Source of the DNA: UBA7446 sp965657545 | GTDB lineage: Bacteria; Bacteroidota; Bacteroidia; Flavobacteriales; Flavobacteriaceae | Length of the DNA: 26,084 nucleotides | Assembly: GCA_965657545.1 (NCBI GenBank) | Contig: CBFHOG010000018.1 | Coordinates: forward strand, 1-26,084 | Direction: 5' to 3' | Shown: piece by piece, positions 15,954 to 23,338 of the stretch | How positions within the stretch are numbered: the stretch's first letter is position 1 | How the letters are laid out: the number at the start of each line of letters is the position of its first letter | Program-made: the position numbers and the translations under genes | The notes under the pieces: model-generated | Databases searched by the model: none | Told to the model about the DNA's origin: nothing | The model's input: the letters and a program-made list of their open reading frames with translations, nothing else

Positions 15954-16884
15954 GCGGGGTATGTCCAATAGTACCAATATGTTCCTCTAATGTACTTACA
16001 TCTGCGTGTGTTCTATACACATCGCCGGGTTGCATAGGTCTATTTTGACGCATAAACTTTTTCCCAGCAATCTCTTCCATTAATTGGATAAATTCCTCCA
16101 AAATAATGGGTTGTGCATTTCCGATATTATATAGACGATAGTTTGGACAAAGCGCTTCGTTATCTTTTTCAAGCAATTTTAAAATAGCAGCCGCAATATC
16201 GCCCACATAGGTAAAATCACGTTGTAAGTCCCCGTTGTTAAATACTTGAATGGGCTTATCTGAAAGTAAGGCATTCAAAAACAACATGGGTGCCATGTCA
16301 GGTCTTCCCCAAGGCCCATAAACAGTAAAAAAGCGTAAGCCCGTGGTGTTTAGTCCGTGCAAATGGCTGTAGGTATGCGCCATAAGCTCATTGGCTTTTT
16401 TTGTTGCTGCATACATGCTAATGGGATGATCTACACGGTCATTTTCGCTGTAAGGCACTTTGGTTTGATTCCCATATACAGAACTACTCGAAGCGTAATA
16501 TAATTGTTTGATATTGTACTTTCTACTGGCTTCAAGCACATTAAAAAATCCATTTATATTGGTTGATATATAGGGTTCAGGATGCTTTAACGAATACCGA
16601 ACACCCGCCTGTGCCGCCAAATGGATAACCTTGTTAAACTGCTCCTGTTCAAAGAGGCGGTTGATTTTTTTTGAATTGACAATGTCCATTCGTTCAAAAC
16701 GAAAGCTTCCTTGCAGTGCAGGGCTTAATTGGTCTAACTGGTTTAGCCGCGCTTCTTTTAAACTTACCGAGTAGTAGCTGTTCATATTGTCAATTCCTAC
16801 AACCTCATAGCCGTTTTCAACGAGCAATTTACTCACGTGATACCCTATAAATCCGGCCGCGCCGGTAACTAAAATTTTATCCAT
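15898..16884 (-). CDS. NAD-dependent nucleotide-sugar epimerase, UDP-glucuronate 4-epimerase-like
   Basis: This 328-residue short-chain dehydrogenase-type enzyme has a Rossmann motif GAAGFIG (8-14), a catalytic serine in ASSSSVYG (131-138) and YAATK (Y158, K162). AAQAGVRYSLKHP and FFTVYGPWGRPDMA are typical of UDP-glucuronate 4-epimerases, which supply UDP-galacturonate for surface polysaccharides; a related substrate is possible. It is cytoplasmic. The PAP2 stop directly abuts its ATG with no spacer, so the two are one unit. It ends inside the convergent flippase gene with a 56-bp overlap. Confidence 0.9.
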   Translation of the reverse strand: MDKILVTGAAGFIGYHVSKLLVENGYEVVGIDNMNSYYSVSLKEARLNQLDQLSPALQGSFRFERMDIVNSKKINRLFEQEQFNKVIHLAAQAGVRYSLKHPEPYISTNINGFFNVLEASRKYNIKQLYYASSSSVYGNQTKVPYSENDRVDHPISMYAATKKANELMAHTYSHLHGLNTTGLRFFTVYGPWGRPDMAPMLFLNALLSDKPIQVFNNGDLQRDFTYVGDIAAAILKLLEKDNEALCPNYRLYNIGNAQPIILEEFIQLMEEIAGKKFMRQNRPMQPGDVYRTHADVSTLEEHIGTIGHTPLKKGLRHFVAWFHEYYHE

Positions 16885-17541
16885 TCATTTTTTCTGTTTA
16901 TGGAAAATCCGATTCGAAATCCAATCACCACCCCAAACGCAAACTAAGCCTAATAGTACTCCAGCAAAAATATCGGCTACAAAATGCTGAAACAAAAATA
17001 CACGAGAATAACCCACCAGCAATACAACCGCATAAAGTAATATGCGTTTATAGGGTTTTTGAACATAGCGCATCAGGAAAAAACCATAGGTTGCTGCAGA
17101 TGCCGTATGCCCAGATGGGAAGGAACGAAATCGATGAAATGACAAGGAAAAATTATCCGGATTCCAACCTTCAGGTAGTGTGGTAAAATGCGTAATGGGT
17201 CTGGTCACATCTGGAAAAATAAGTTGCTTAAATACATATATCCCGATGCCCATAAGCGCAGAAACAATCAAAAAGTTGATGAGCTCTGGTTTTATAAGTA
17301 GATTTTTTTTGACAGCAATAACCCATACCAAACCAAAAATGATTAGTGCAAACCAACCATCACCCATAAATGTAATGACGTTAAAAAGAGGGAAAAGTTC
17401 TGGAGCAACAAATAAATTAAAAGGAAGTTCTAATGTCCCTCTACCTGCAAACGCCAAAGGCAACAGCAGCATGTGCAGCACTCCAAAAAAAAACAAATAT
17501 TTGGACGAACGCTGTGCAGAAAGAAGGCGTATAAATTGCAT
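16885..17541 (-). CDS. PAP2-superfamily membrane phosphatase
   Basis: This 218-residue protein has about six hydrophobic segments and the three phosphatase motifs: K105...RP (KQLIFPDVTRP), FPSGHTASA with PSGH at 142-145, and YSRVFLFQHFVAD (S179, R180, H186, D190). The spacing in motif one is slightly longer than the textbook KX6RP. Members dephosphorylate lipid phosphates or undecaprenyl pyrophosphate at the periplasmic face. Beside genes for polyprenyl-linked sugar transfer, carrier recycling or lipid A dephosphorylation are the likely roles, which is inference. It is joined head to tail with the epimerase gene and divergent from crtI across a 44-bp gap. Confidence 0.9.
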   Translation of the reverse strand: MQFIRLLSAQRSSKYLFFFGVLHMLLLPLAFAGRGTLELPFNLFVAPELFPLFNVITFMGDGWFALIIFGLVWVIAVKKNLLIKPELINFLIVSALMGIGIYVFKQLIFPDVTRPITHFTTLPEGWNPDNFSLSFHRFRSFPSGHTASAATYGFFLMRYVQKPYKRILLYAVVLLVGYSRVFLFQHFVADIFAGVLLGLVCVWGGDWISNRIFHKQKK

Positions 17542-17543
17542 TG

Positions 17544-17578
17544 TTGCAAATATAGCATCAAATTATACTGTAAATTTG
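17544..17578 (+). promoter_or_regulatory. Promoter of the crtI-glycosyltransferase unit
   Basis: TTG (17544-17546), a 24-base spacer and TAAATTTG (17571-17578). The spacer is one base beyond the common range. The -7 box ends 7 bases before the ATG at 17586, so the transcript should start within a few bases of the coding region. Confidence 0.55.
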
Positions 17579-17585
17579 TACCTCT

Positions 17586-19034
17586 ATGAAAAAGATCATT
17601 ATTGTTGGCTCAGGATTTTCCTCCCTATCCGCAGCATGCTATTTGGCAAAAAAAGGGCATAAAGTACAAGTACTAGAAAAGAACGACTCCTTAGGCGGGC
17701 GAGCACGCCAGTTTAAAAAAGACGGATTCACTTTTGATATGGGGCCTTCGTGGTATTGGATGCCCGATGTGTTTGAATCTTTCTTTGCAGATTTTGGCAA
17801 GCAGGTTTCCGATTATTATCAATTAGACCGATTATCCCCGGGATATCAAGTTGTTTTTGGTAAAGACGATGTGTTTCCCGTTGAGGACAGCATTGCTAAA
17901 ATTGCAGCAAGATTCGACGAAATTGAACCTGGAAGTGGAGCCAAATTAGAACGATTTCTAACCAAAGCCCGCAATAATTACGACATTGCCGTAAAAGATT
18001 TGGTTTATCGTCCTGGCGTATCGCCTCTTGAACTTGTGACGCCACAAACCGTCCGTAAAGTGGGATTGTTTTTTACCAATATTCGCAAGCAAGTAGAGCA
18101 GCAGTTTAAAAACCCTAAGCTGCGTTCGTTATTGCAATTTCCTGTATTGTTCTTGGGCGCAAAACCCGAAAGCACACCTGCCTTTTACAACTTTATGAAT
18201 TATGCCGATTTTGGCTTAGGCACTTGGCACCCAAAAGGCGGTATGTATCAAATTGTGGATGGCATGGTTACACTTGGAAAATCGTTAGGCGTTACCTATC
18301 ATACCAGCCATGGGGTAGATGAAATTTTACTGAACAACGGTAAAGCATGCGGGGTGCGTGTTGGCACTACTACTTTTGATGCCGATATTGTTATTTCTGG
18401 TGCAGATTACCACCATACTGAAACTCTTTTACCAAAAGAAAAGCGTGCCTACAGTGAAGCCTATTGGGATAAGAAAACTTTTGCACCATCTTCTTTGTTG
18501 TTTTACATTGGGTTAGATAAAAAACTCGACACTTTAGCGCACCACAATCTGTTTTTTGATGTGGATTTTGATGCACATGCCAACAGTATTTACGACACAC
18601 CCGAATGGCCAGACGAGCCACTATTTTATGTGAATCTTCCCTCACAAAGTGATCCGTTAATGGCGCCAGAAGGTAAAGAGGCTTGCTTTATTTTGATCCC
18701 TATTGCACCTAACTTAGAAGACACACCAGCGTTACGCCAGCAATATTTTGATATTGTATTGGAACGTATGGAACAACTCACCGATACCGAAATCAAGTCG
18801 CACATTTTATTCAATGAATCGTTTTGTGTTAAGGAGTTTAAAGAAGTGTATAATTCGTATAAAGGCAATGCTTACGGTATGGCAAATACATTGCTACAAA
18901 CGGCATTTTTGCGTCCAAAAATGAAAAGTAAAACCGTTGATAATTTATATTTTACAGGGCAATTGACCGTTCCGGGCCCTGGAGTACCACCTGCACTTAT
19001 TTCGGGTAAAATAGTTTCGGAGTTTATTGGATGA
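17586..19034 (+). CDS. crtI: CrtI-type carotenoid desaturase (phytoene desaturase family)
   Basis: This 482-residue FAD-dependent enzyme has an N-terminal dinucleotide-binding motif IIIVGSGFSSLSAACYLA and EKNDSLGGRARQF, then FDMGPSWYWMPDVFE, a central substrate region, and the C-terminal CrtI signature ending YFTGQLTVPGPGVPPALIS. It introduces double bases of conjugation into phytoene or a later acyclic carotenoid at the membrane. CrtI and CrtD-type desaturases share these motifs, so the exact substrate is not settled. The next gene overlaps by ATGA and encodes a glycosyltransferase; the phytoene synthase gene (crtB) that usually follows crtI in flavobacteria is absent from the window. The predicted leader is only a few bases. 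Confidence 0.88.
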   Translation: MKKIIIVGSGFSSLSAACYLAKKGHKVQVLEKNDSLGGRARQFKKDGFTFDMGPSWYWMPDVFESFFADFGKQVSDYYQLDRLSPGYQVVFGKDDVFPVEDSIAKIAARFDEIEPGSGAKLERFLTKARNNYDIAVKDLVYRPGVSPLELVTPQTVRKVGLFFTNIRKQVEQQFKNPKLRSLLQFPVLFLGAKPESTPAFYNFMNYADFGLGTWHPKGGMYQIVDGMVTLGKSLGVTYHTSHGVDEILLNNGKACGVRVGTTTFDADIVISGADYHHTETLLPKEKRAYSEAYWDKKTFAPSSLLFYIGLDKKLDTLAHHNLFFDVDFDAHANSIYDTPEWPDEPLFYVNLPSQSDPLMAPEGKEACFILIPIAPNLEDTPALRQQYFDIVLERMEQLTDTEIKSHILFNESFCVKEFKEVYNSYKGNAYGMANTLLQTAFLRPKMKSKTVDNLYFTGQLTVPGPGVPPALISGKIVSEFIG

Positions 19035-20023
19035 GAATACTGTACGCATTGCAGGCTACTGGAAATGGGCATATTTGTCGTGCGCAAAAAATGGTGCCTG
19101 CGCTTCGGCAATTTGCCGATGTGGACATACTCACAAGTGGTACCGAATCGGATATAAGCCTTGGTTTTCCTGTAACGTATAAGTACGCAGGATTTAGCTT
19201 TGTGTTTGGCAAACAAGGAGGTATCCAATGGTTTCAGTCTATTTTTAGAAATAACTTTTTTCGTCTTTTTAGAGAAATTAAAACGGTACCTGTTTCAAAA
19301 TATGATTTAGTCATTAATGATTTTGAGCCGGTTACGGCATGGGCGTGTAAACGTCAACAGCTAGCGTGTGTGGCTATGAGCCACCAGTTTGCATTGCTCT
19401 TTGATGTACCAAAACCTGCTTTTGTACCCGCAATTGCTCGTTGGATTTTACATCGATATGCACCGGCAACCAAAGGGGTAGGTTTTCACTTTCAACGCTA
19501 CGCGCCAAATATATTTTTTCCCATCATTAGAGATACCATTCGCAATCAAAAAACCGCAACAACGAATTGTTACACCGTTTATTTGCCAGCGGTCTCGGAT
19601 ACTTATATCTGTTCTGTCCTCACAAAAATTCCACAGACCAATTGGGAGGTTTTTTCTAAGCATTGCACGGCTGCTTATACCATCAAAAATGTTGCTGTTC
19701 AACCCCCAAGCGGGACCTTATTTCAAAAAAGCATGGCAAAAGCAACAGGCGTGTTGTGTGGGGCGGGTTTTGAAACTCCTGCAGAGGCCTTATTCCTAAA
19801 GAAAAAGCTACTGGTAATTCCAATGCGAGATCAATACGAACAGCACTACAACGCTGCTGGATTGGCTGCCTTGGGGATTCCAGTATTGCCTAAACTTTCC
19901 ACCAAATACATACCTGAATTAATACGTTGGGTAGATCAAACAGAAGTGGTCGAAATGGCGTATTCTGACGACACGATTCCAGCAATTGAATATGCCCTTT
20001 CATTGGTGAGAGAATCCCAATAA
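19031..20023 (+). CDS. MJ1255/VC2487-like glycosyltransferase, GT-B fold
   Basis: This 330-residue protein starts MRILYALQATGNGHICRAQK, the glycine/His N-terminal loop of the MJ1255-like family. A VINDFEPVTAWACK segment lies in the acceptor domain. In the C-terminal half GAGFETPAEALFLKKK and VIPMRDQYEQHYNAAG form the nucleotide-sugar-binding region seen in GT1/GT28 enzymes. No membrane segment is evident. Its ATG overlaps the crtI stop (ATGA), so it is translated with the desaturase. Glycosylation of a hydroxylated carotenoid or another lipid is an inference from that coupling. The acceptor is unknown, and the family has few characterised members. Confidence 0.82.
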   Translation: MRILYALQATGNGHICRAQKMVPALRQFADVDILTSGTESDISLGFPVTYKYAGFSFVFGKQGGIQWFQSIFRNNFFRLFREIKTVPVSKYDLVINDFEPVTAWACKRQQLACVAMSHQFALLFDVPKPAFVPAIARWILHRYAPATKGVGFHFQRYAPNIFFPIIRDTIRNQKTATTNCYTVYLPAVSDTYICSVLTKIPQTNWEVFSKHCTAAYTIKNVAVQPPSGTLFQKSMAKATGVLCGAGFETPAEALFLKKKLLVIPMRDQYEQHYNAAGLAALGIPVLPKLSTKYIPELIRWVDQTEVVEMAYSDDTIPAIEYALSLVRESQ

Positions 20024-20050
20024 ACCCTTATTTTTACAAAAAAAAGAGCC

Positions 20051-20767
20051 ATGCAAACAATCTTTCATTCCGCCGATTCCAGAGGAAGTGCCAACCATGG
20101 TTGGCTTAATGCAAAACACAGTTTTAGTTTCGCAAGCTGGTTTAATCCAGAACGCGTTCAGTTTGGGGCATTGCGTGTGCTAAACGACGATATTATTCAA
20201 GGTGGTATGGGCTTTGGGACACATCCCCACGACAATATGGAAATCATTACCATTCCCCTTCGTGGCGATTTGGAGCACAAAGACAGTATGGGAAATACCG
20301 AAGTTATTCGGGAGGGAGAAATTCAGGTGATGAGTGCCGGAACAGGCGTGCACCACAGCGAGTACAATAAAAATACTGACAAAGAAATTAACCTGTTGCA
20401 GTTGTGGATTTTCCCAAATAAGCGAAATGTGGAGCCACGCTATGCGCAAATTCCTATTGATACGCTTCATAAAAAAAATGAGCCGTTTCAAATTCTATCT
20501 CCCAATGCTGATGACCAGGGGGTTTGGATTCACCAAAACGCATGGTTTCATATGTTGGATTTAGACGAATCAGAAGCTGTTTATTACGACCTCAAAGCAG
20601 AGGGAAACGGCGTATATGCCTTTGTCATTGAAGGCGAGGCAGAAATTGGAGAACAGCTATTAGGAAAACGTGATGCGCTGGGTATTACAGAAACCGCTAC
20701 CTTTGAGATAACCGCCCACCAAGATGCGCAAATTCTATTGATTGAAGTGCCTATGGTGGTGCACTAA
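20051..20767 (+). CDS. Pirin family protein (YhhW-like bicupin)
   Basis: This 238-residue cytoplasmic bicupin has metal-binding residues in FGTHPHDNMEI (H58, H60) and GTGVHHSEYN (H102, E104), with the spacing of YhhW/quercetinase-type pirins. The N-terminus GSANHGWLNAKHSFSFASWF and RVLNDDIIQGGMGFG are also family hallmarks. The second cupin keeps the fold but not an obvious metal site. Family members show quercetin 2,3-dioxygenase activity in vitro or act as redox sensors; the in vivo role is usually unknown. It lies 27 bp after the glycosyltransferase and 10 bp before the HMA-MauE gene on the same strand, so these may be co-transcribed. Confidence 0.93.
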   Translation: MQTIFHSADSRGSANHGWLNAKHSFSFASWFNPERVQFGALRVLNDDIIQGGMGFGTHPHDNMEIITIPLRGDLEHKDSMGNTEVIREGEIQVMSAGTGVHHSEYNKNTDKEINLLQLWIFPNKRNVEPRYAQIPIDTLHKKNEPFQILSPNADDQGVWIHQNAWFHMLDLDESEAVYYDLKAEGNGVYAFVIEGEAEIGEQLLGKRDALGITETATFEITAHQDAQILLIEVPMVVH

Positions 20768-20777
20768 ATCCACCCAA

Positions 20778-21464
20778 ATGCAAAAACAAACTATTTTTAT
20801 TTCTGGCATGACTTGTACGGGTTGTGAAAAATCTGTCAAGAAAGCTATTGAAAGCCTTACGTATGTTGCTAATGTCATTCCAAATCATCAAACAGGAGAA
20901 GTAGAAATTAATACAAATCAGCATATTACTTCCGCTGAGATTACGGCGATCCTACCTAAAAAATTTACTTTAATAGATAAAACGCCAAAACAACCTTCTA
21001 AGCTCAAGCAACTTTTCCCGTTGTTTTTGATTTTTGGATTTATAGTGCTGACTGTTCTGACGATTCACCGAGAATCTTTAGAAACGAATATGATGATGCA
21101 CGACTTTATGGCCATGTTTTTTATGGTATTTTCATTTTTTAAGTTATTGGATTTAAGCGGATTTCAATCGATGTTTAAGACCTATGACCCCCTTGCTGCT
21201 GTATGGCCTATTTACGGTTGGATATACCCTTTTATAGAAGTAGCGCTCGGAATTTGCTATCTCATCGATTTTGTTCCTCCATCTGTTTTAATAACCACAA
21301 TAATCGCTCTTGGGATTACAACTGTGGGTGTGATTCGGGTTTTACTCAAAAAACAAAACATCCAGTGCGCTTGCTTGGGTAGCGTACTCAACCTCCCCAT
21401 GACGGAAGCTACGTTTATTGAAAACGCCATTATGCTTGTTATGGCGGTGAGTCTTTTAACCTAG
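20778..21464 (+). CDS. HMA metal-binding domain fused to MauE/DoxX-like membrane domain
   Basis: The protein is 228 residues from the ATG at 20778; an earlier in-frame ATG at 20742 lies inside the pirin gene and adds a non-conserved leader. Residues 1-65 are a heavy-metal-associated domain with the GMTCTGC site (C13, C16). Residues about 77-228 carry four hydrophobic segments of the MauE/DoxX type, with WPIYGWIYPFIEVALG and a QCACLG cysteine pair (C197, C199) at a membrane edge. Such proteins are thought to pass metal (copper, mercury) or reducing equivalents across the inner membrane; the actual cargo is not known. Its TAG overlaps the TAA of the converging gene within nine bases. Confidence 0.85.
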   Translation: MQKQTIFISGMTCTGCEKSVKKAIESLTYVANVIPNHQTGEVEINTNQHITSAEITAILPKKFTLIDKTPKQPSKLKQLFPLFLIFGFIVLTVLTIHRESLETNMMMHDFMAMFFMVFSFFKLLDLSGFQSMFKTYDPLAAVWPIYGWIYPFIEVALGICYLIDFVPPSVLITTIIALGITTVGVIRVLLKKQNIQCACLGSVLNLPMTEATFIENAIMLVMAVSLLT

Positions 21465-22496
21465 TTGCGCGACAAAAGCGGCTAAAGCTTTATCAAAACC
21501 TGCACGAAGTTCTGTATTGATGATGCCATCGTTATCATCAAAAGTTTCGTTAAATGAAGGCAGGGAAAAAGTGGGAATATTGGGATTGTCACGGGACAAT
21601 CGCAAGTGTGCAAGTTCTAAAACGGTAATCGCGCCACGGGCACCTGTTGAGGTGGAGAGCAAAAACATGGGTTTACCACACCAAATCGGCTTCTCTAACC
21701 TAGAAATCCAATCAAAAATATTTTTAAAAGCTGTGGTATAAGCCCCGTTATGTTCTGCGAATGAAATGACGATACCATCAGCTGCTTTTAATGCTGCTTT
21801 AAAGTCGTGCGCTTTTTGAGGAATGCCTTCTTTTTCACGATCTGTGCTGTATAAAGGCATTTCAAAATCGTTTAAATCTAAGAGGTTCACGGTTGCGTTG
21901 GGAACATTTTGCGCAGCAAAATGCGCCAACTTTTTATTGATAGAGTTTAGGCTTGAACTTGCGCCAAAGGCAACGATGTTAGGCATAGCTTTATTTTTGG
22001 CTAAGATACGTATCCTAGCTTGAAGCGATGCAATAGGAACGTGAGCTAAACTGGATACAATCAAATCGTAATCCTTTTGTAGCGCAGAAGTTTTTAGGTC
22101 ATGTAATGCTTGTAAGCAATTTACCCTAAAAATACGTGAAGTGTGTTGTTGAGAAACCCACTTCGACAATCTAGCCCATACAAACCCTAATGCTTTTTGA
22201 TCTAATGTCAAATGACCAATAAAAAGTGGAAATTGAAAGGGAAGGTTTTTTGGGTTTTGCTGAAGTAATACAATAAGTTCAGTTTTAAAAACATCTACCA
22301 TGATGTATTTGCGCTGAATAAGCTGATTCAGTGCATCTGCTGATTTAAAGGAGCACAAAATGTCGTCTTCACCAATATATTGTAGAAGCTTTGCGGCTAA
22401 TTCATAAGGAGTATAAGTTTTTAAAAGGGGTTCAAGAATTACTTTTTCATTTTTGCTCCCTTGCTTCAAATAAACGGTAAGGTCAATGACACTCAA
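21456..22496 (-). CDS. Helical-repeat domain fused in frame to NADPH-dependent FMN reductase
   Basis: The open frame has 346 codons. Residues 171-346 form a full flavodoxin-like NADPH-FMN reductase: MPNIVAFGASSSLNSINKKL (phosphate-binding loop), DLNDFEMPLYSTDRE, FAEHNGAYTTAFKNIFDW and STSTGARGA. Residues 1-165 are all-helical and look like HEAT-type repeats (YTPYELAAKLLQYIG, RVNCLQALHDL, SLQARIRIL), with no recognised family. Flavobacterial reductases of this type usually start at the equivalent of M171 (ATG at 21986), so the long form is a fusion or stop-loss. The upstream start is a TTG overlapping the preceding TGA (TTGA); no ATG is available near it. If real, it is the fourth gene of the phytase cluster. 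Confidence 0.7.
   Translation of the reverse strand: MSVIDLTVYLKQGSKNEKVILEPLLKTYTPYELAAKLLQYIGEDDILCSFKSADALNQLIQRKYIMVDVFKTELIVLLQQNPKNLPFQFPLFIGHLTLDQKALGFVWARLSKWVSQQHTSRIFRVNCLQALHDLKTSALQKDYDLIVSSLAHVPIASLQARIRILAKNKAMPNIVAFGASSSLNSINKKLAHFAAQNVPNATVNLLDLNDFEMPLYSTDREKEGIPQKAHDFKAALKAADGIVISFAEHNGAYTTAFKNIFDWISRLEKPIWCGKPMFLLSTSTGARGAITVLELAHLRLSRDNPNIPTFSLPSFNETFDDNDGIINTELRAGFDKALAAFVAQLG
22001..22033 (-). promoter_or_regulatory. Promoter-like sequence inside the fusion gene, before the internal ATG
   Basis: On the minus strand TTG (22033-22031), a 22-base spacer and TATCTTAG (22008-22001; one mismatch to TAnnTTTG) precede the ATG at 21986 by the distance seen for other genes in this window. 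The box lies within a near-palindrome (22001-22018, CTAAGATACGTATCCTAG). It supports independent expression of the reductase domain. Confidence 0.4.
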
Positions 22497-23338
22497 TTTA
22501 TGCTGACCTTAGCCAAAAACGCAGCGTACTTTCGTGTTTTTTCAGATGTAACCCAAAACGTTTTTCCGTCGATTATGGAAACGGCCTCAATTTGTGCACC
22601 ATTAAAATCAAGGTCATATTGCTTGATTTCTGCATCGGCTATGGCAGAGAGCGAAAAGTTGTTGATAACGTATAAATGTTGGTTTTCGTTTTTTTGATAC
22701 CCAGTTAGTGCCAATGTTTTACTCTCTTGGTGGTAATCTGCTCCTGTGATTAGCGAGCCAACAGGCAAAGACCCCATTTTTGTTGCAGCTCCTCCCATTG
22801 CTGGAATCACATAAACTTCGGAAGTAAGTGTACTCCTATTCTTGGTAAAAACCACTATTTTATCTTCTACATAAACAATGCCTTCAGCGTCAAAAGGTGT
22901 TGCTTGTTGAAAACCAAATTTATCTTGTTCTGGATAATGAAATGGAATAGAATCTAACGGAGTAGCACCTCCATTCCTCAAGTCTATTTCCAATAGGTAT
23001 AAGTTTTTTCGGGTTCCAAAATTATTTCCCATATCGGCAACAATCATATTACCGTTGACAATTGTCATGTCCTCCCAGTCAATATTTGTTTTGTTTGTTG
23101 CTCTTTCTTCAAGGAGTTTTCCTTTGGTGCTTATGGCATATAGTACGGCTTCGTTTCCAGAATCATTGAGTGTCCAAAGCGTATCATTAAGGGAAGCAAG
23201 TCCCGAGGTTTCCTCCAGAATTTCAGGTAGATCGAATCTTTCTACAGTCATTTCTGTACGTTCTTCGTTTCCAGAATTATTTCCAGATTCGCAGCTAGTG
23301 ATTGCAATATAAACGAAAAAAGCAAATAGTATTCTCAT
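22493..23338 (-). CDS. Lipoprotein with a beta-propeller-like fold, phytase-operon partner
   Basis: The protein is 281 residues from the ATG at 23338; a longer frame would start inside the phytase gene. The N-terminus MRILFAFFVYIAITSC carries a lipobox (ITSC, C16), so it is lipid-anchored, followed by a flexible NSGNEE segment. The rest shows repeated four-stranded-blade features: EETSGLASLNDTLWTLNDSG, DWEDMTIVNGNMIVADMGNN, FDAEGIVYVEDKIVVF and GADYHQESKTLALTGY. This pattern is seen in phytase-like or SdiA-regulated-type propellers of Bacteroidota, without a settled function. Its start overlaps the phytase stop by ATGA, so both are made together. It may bind or process the phytase substrate or product at the cell surface, which is inference. 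Confidence 0.8.
   Translation of the reverse strand: MRILFAFFVYIAITSCESGNNSGNEERTEMTVERFDLPEILEETSGLASLNDTLWTLNDSGNEAVLYAISTKGKLLEERATNKTNIDWEDMTIVNGNMIVADMGNNFGTRKNLYLLEIDLRNGGATPLDSIPFHYPEQDKFGFQQATPFDAEGIVYVEDKIVVFTKNRSTLTSEVYVIPAMGGAATKMGSLPVGSLITGADYHQESKTLALTGYQKNENQHLYVINNFSLSAIADAEIKQYDLDFNGAQIEAVSIIDGKTFWVTSEKTRKYAAFLAKVSIN

Noticed and set aside
17180..17662. A 160-codon plus-strand frame spanning the PAP2/crtI gap
   Set aside because: It is antisense to PAP2 and out of frame with crtI, where the true start has its own promoter.
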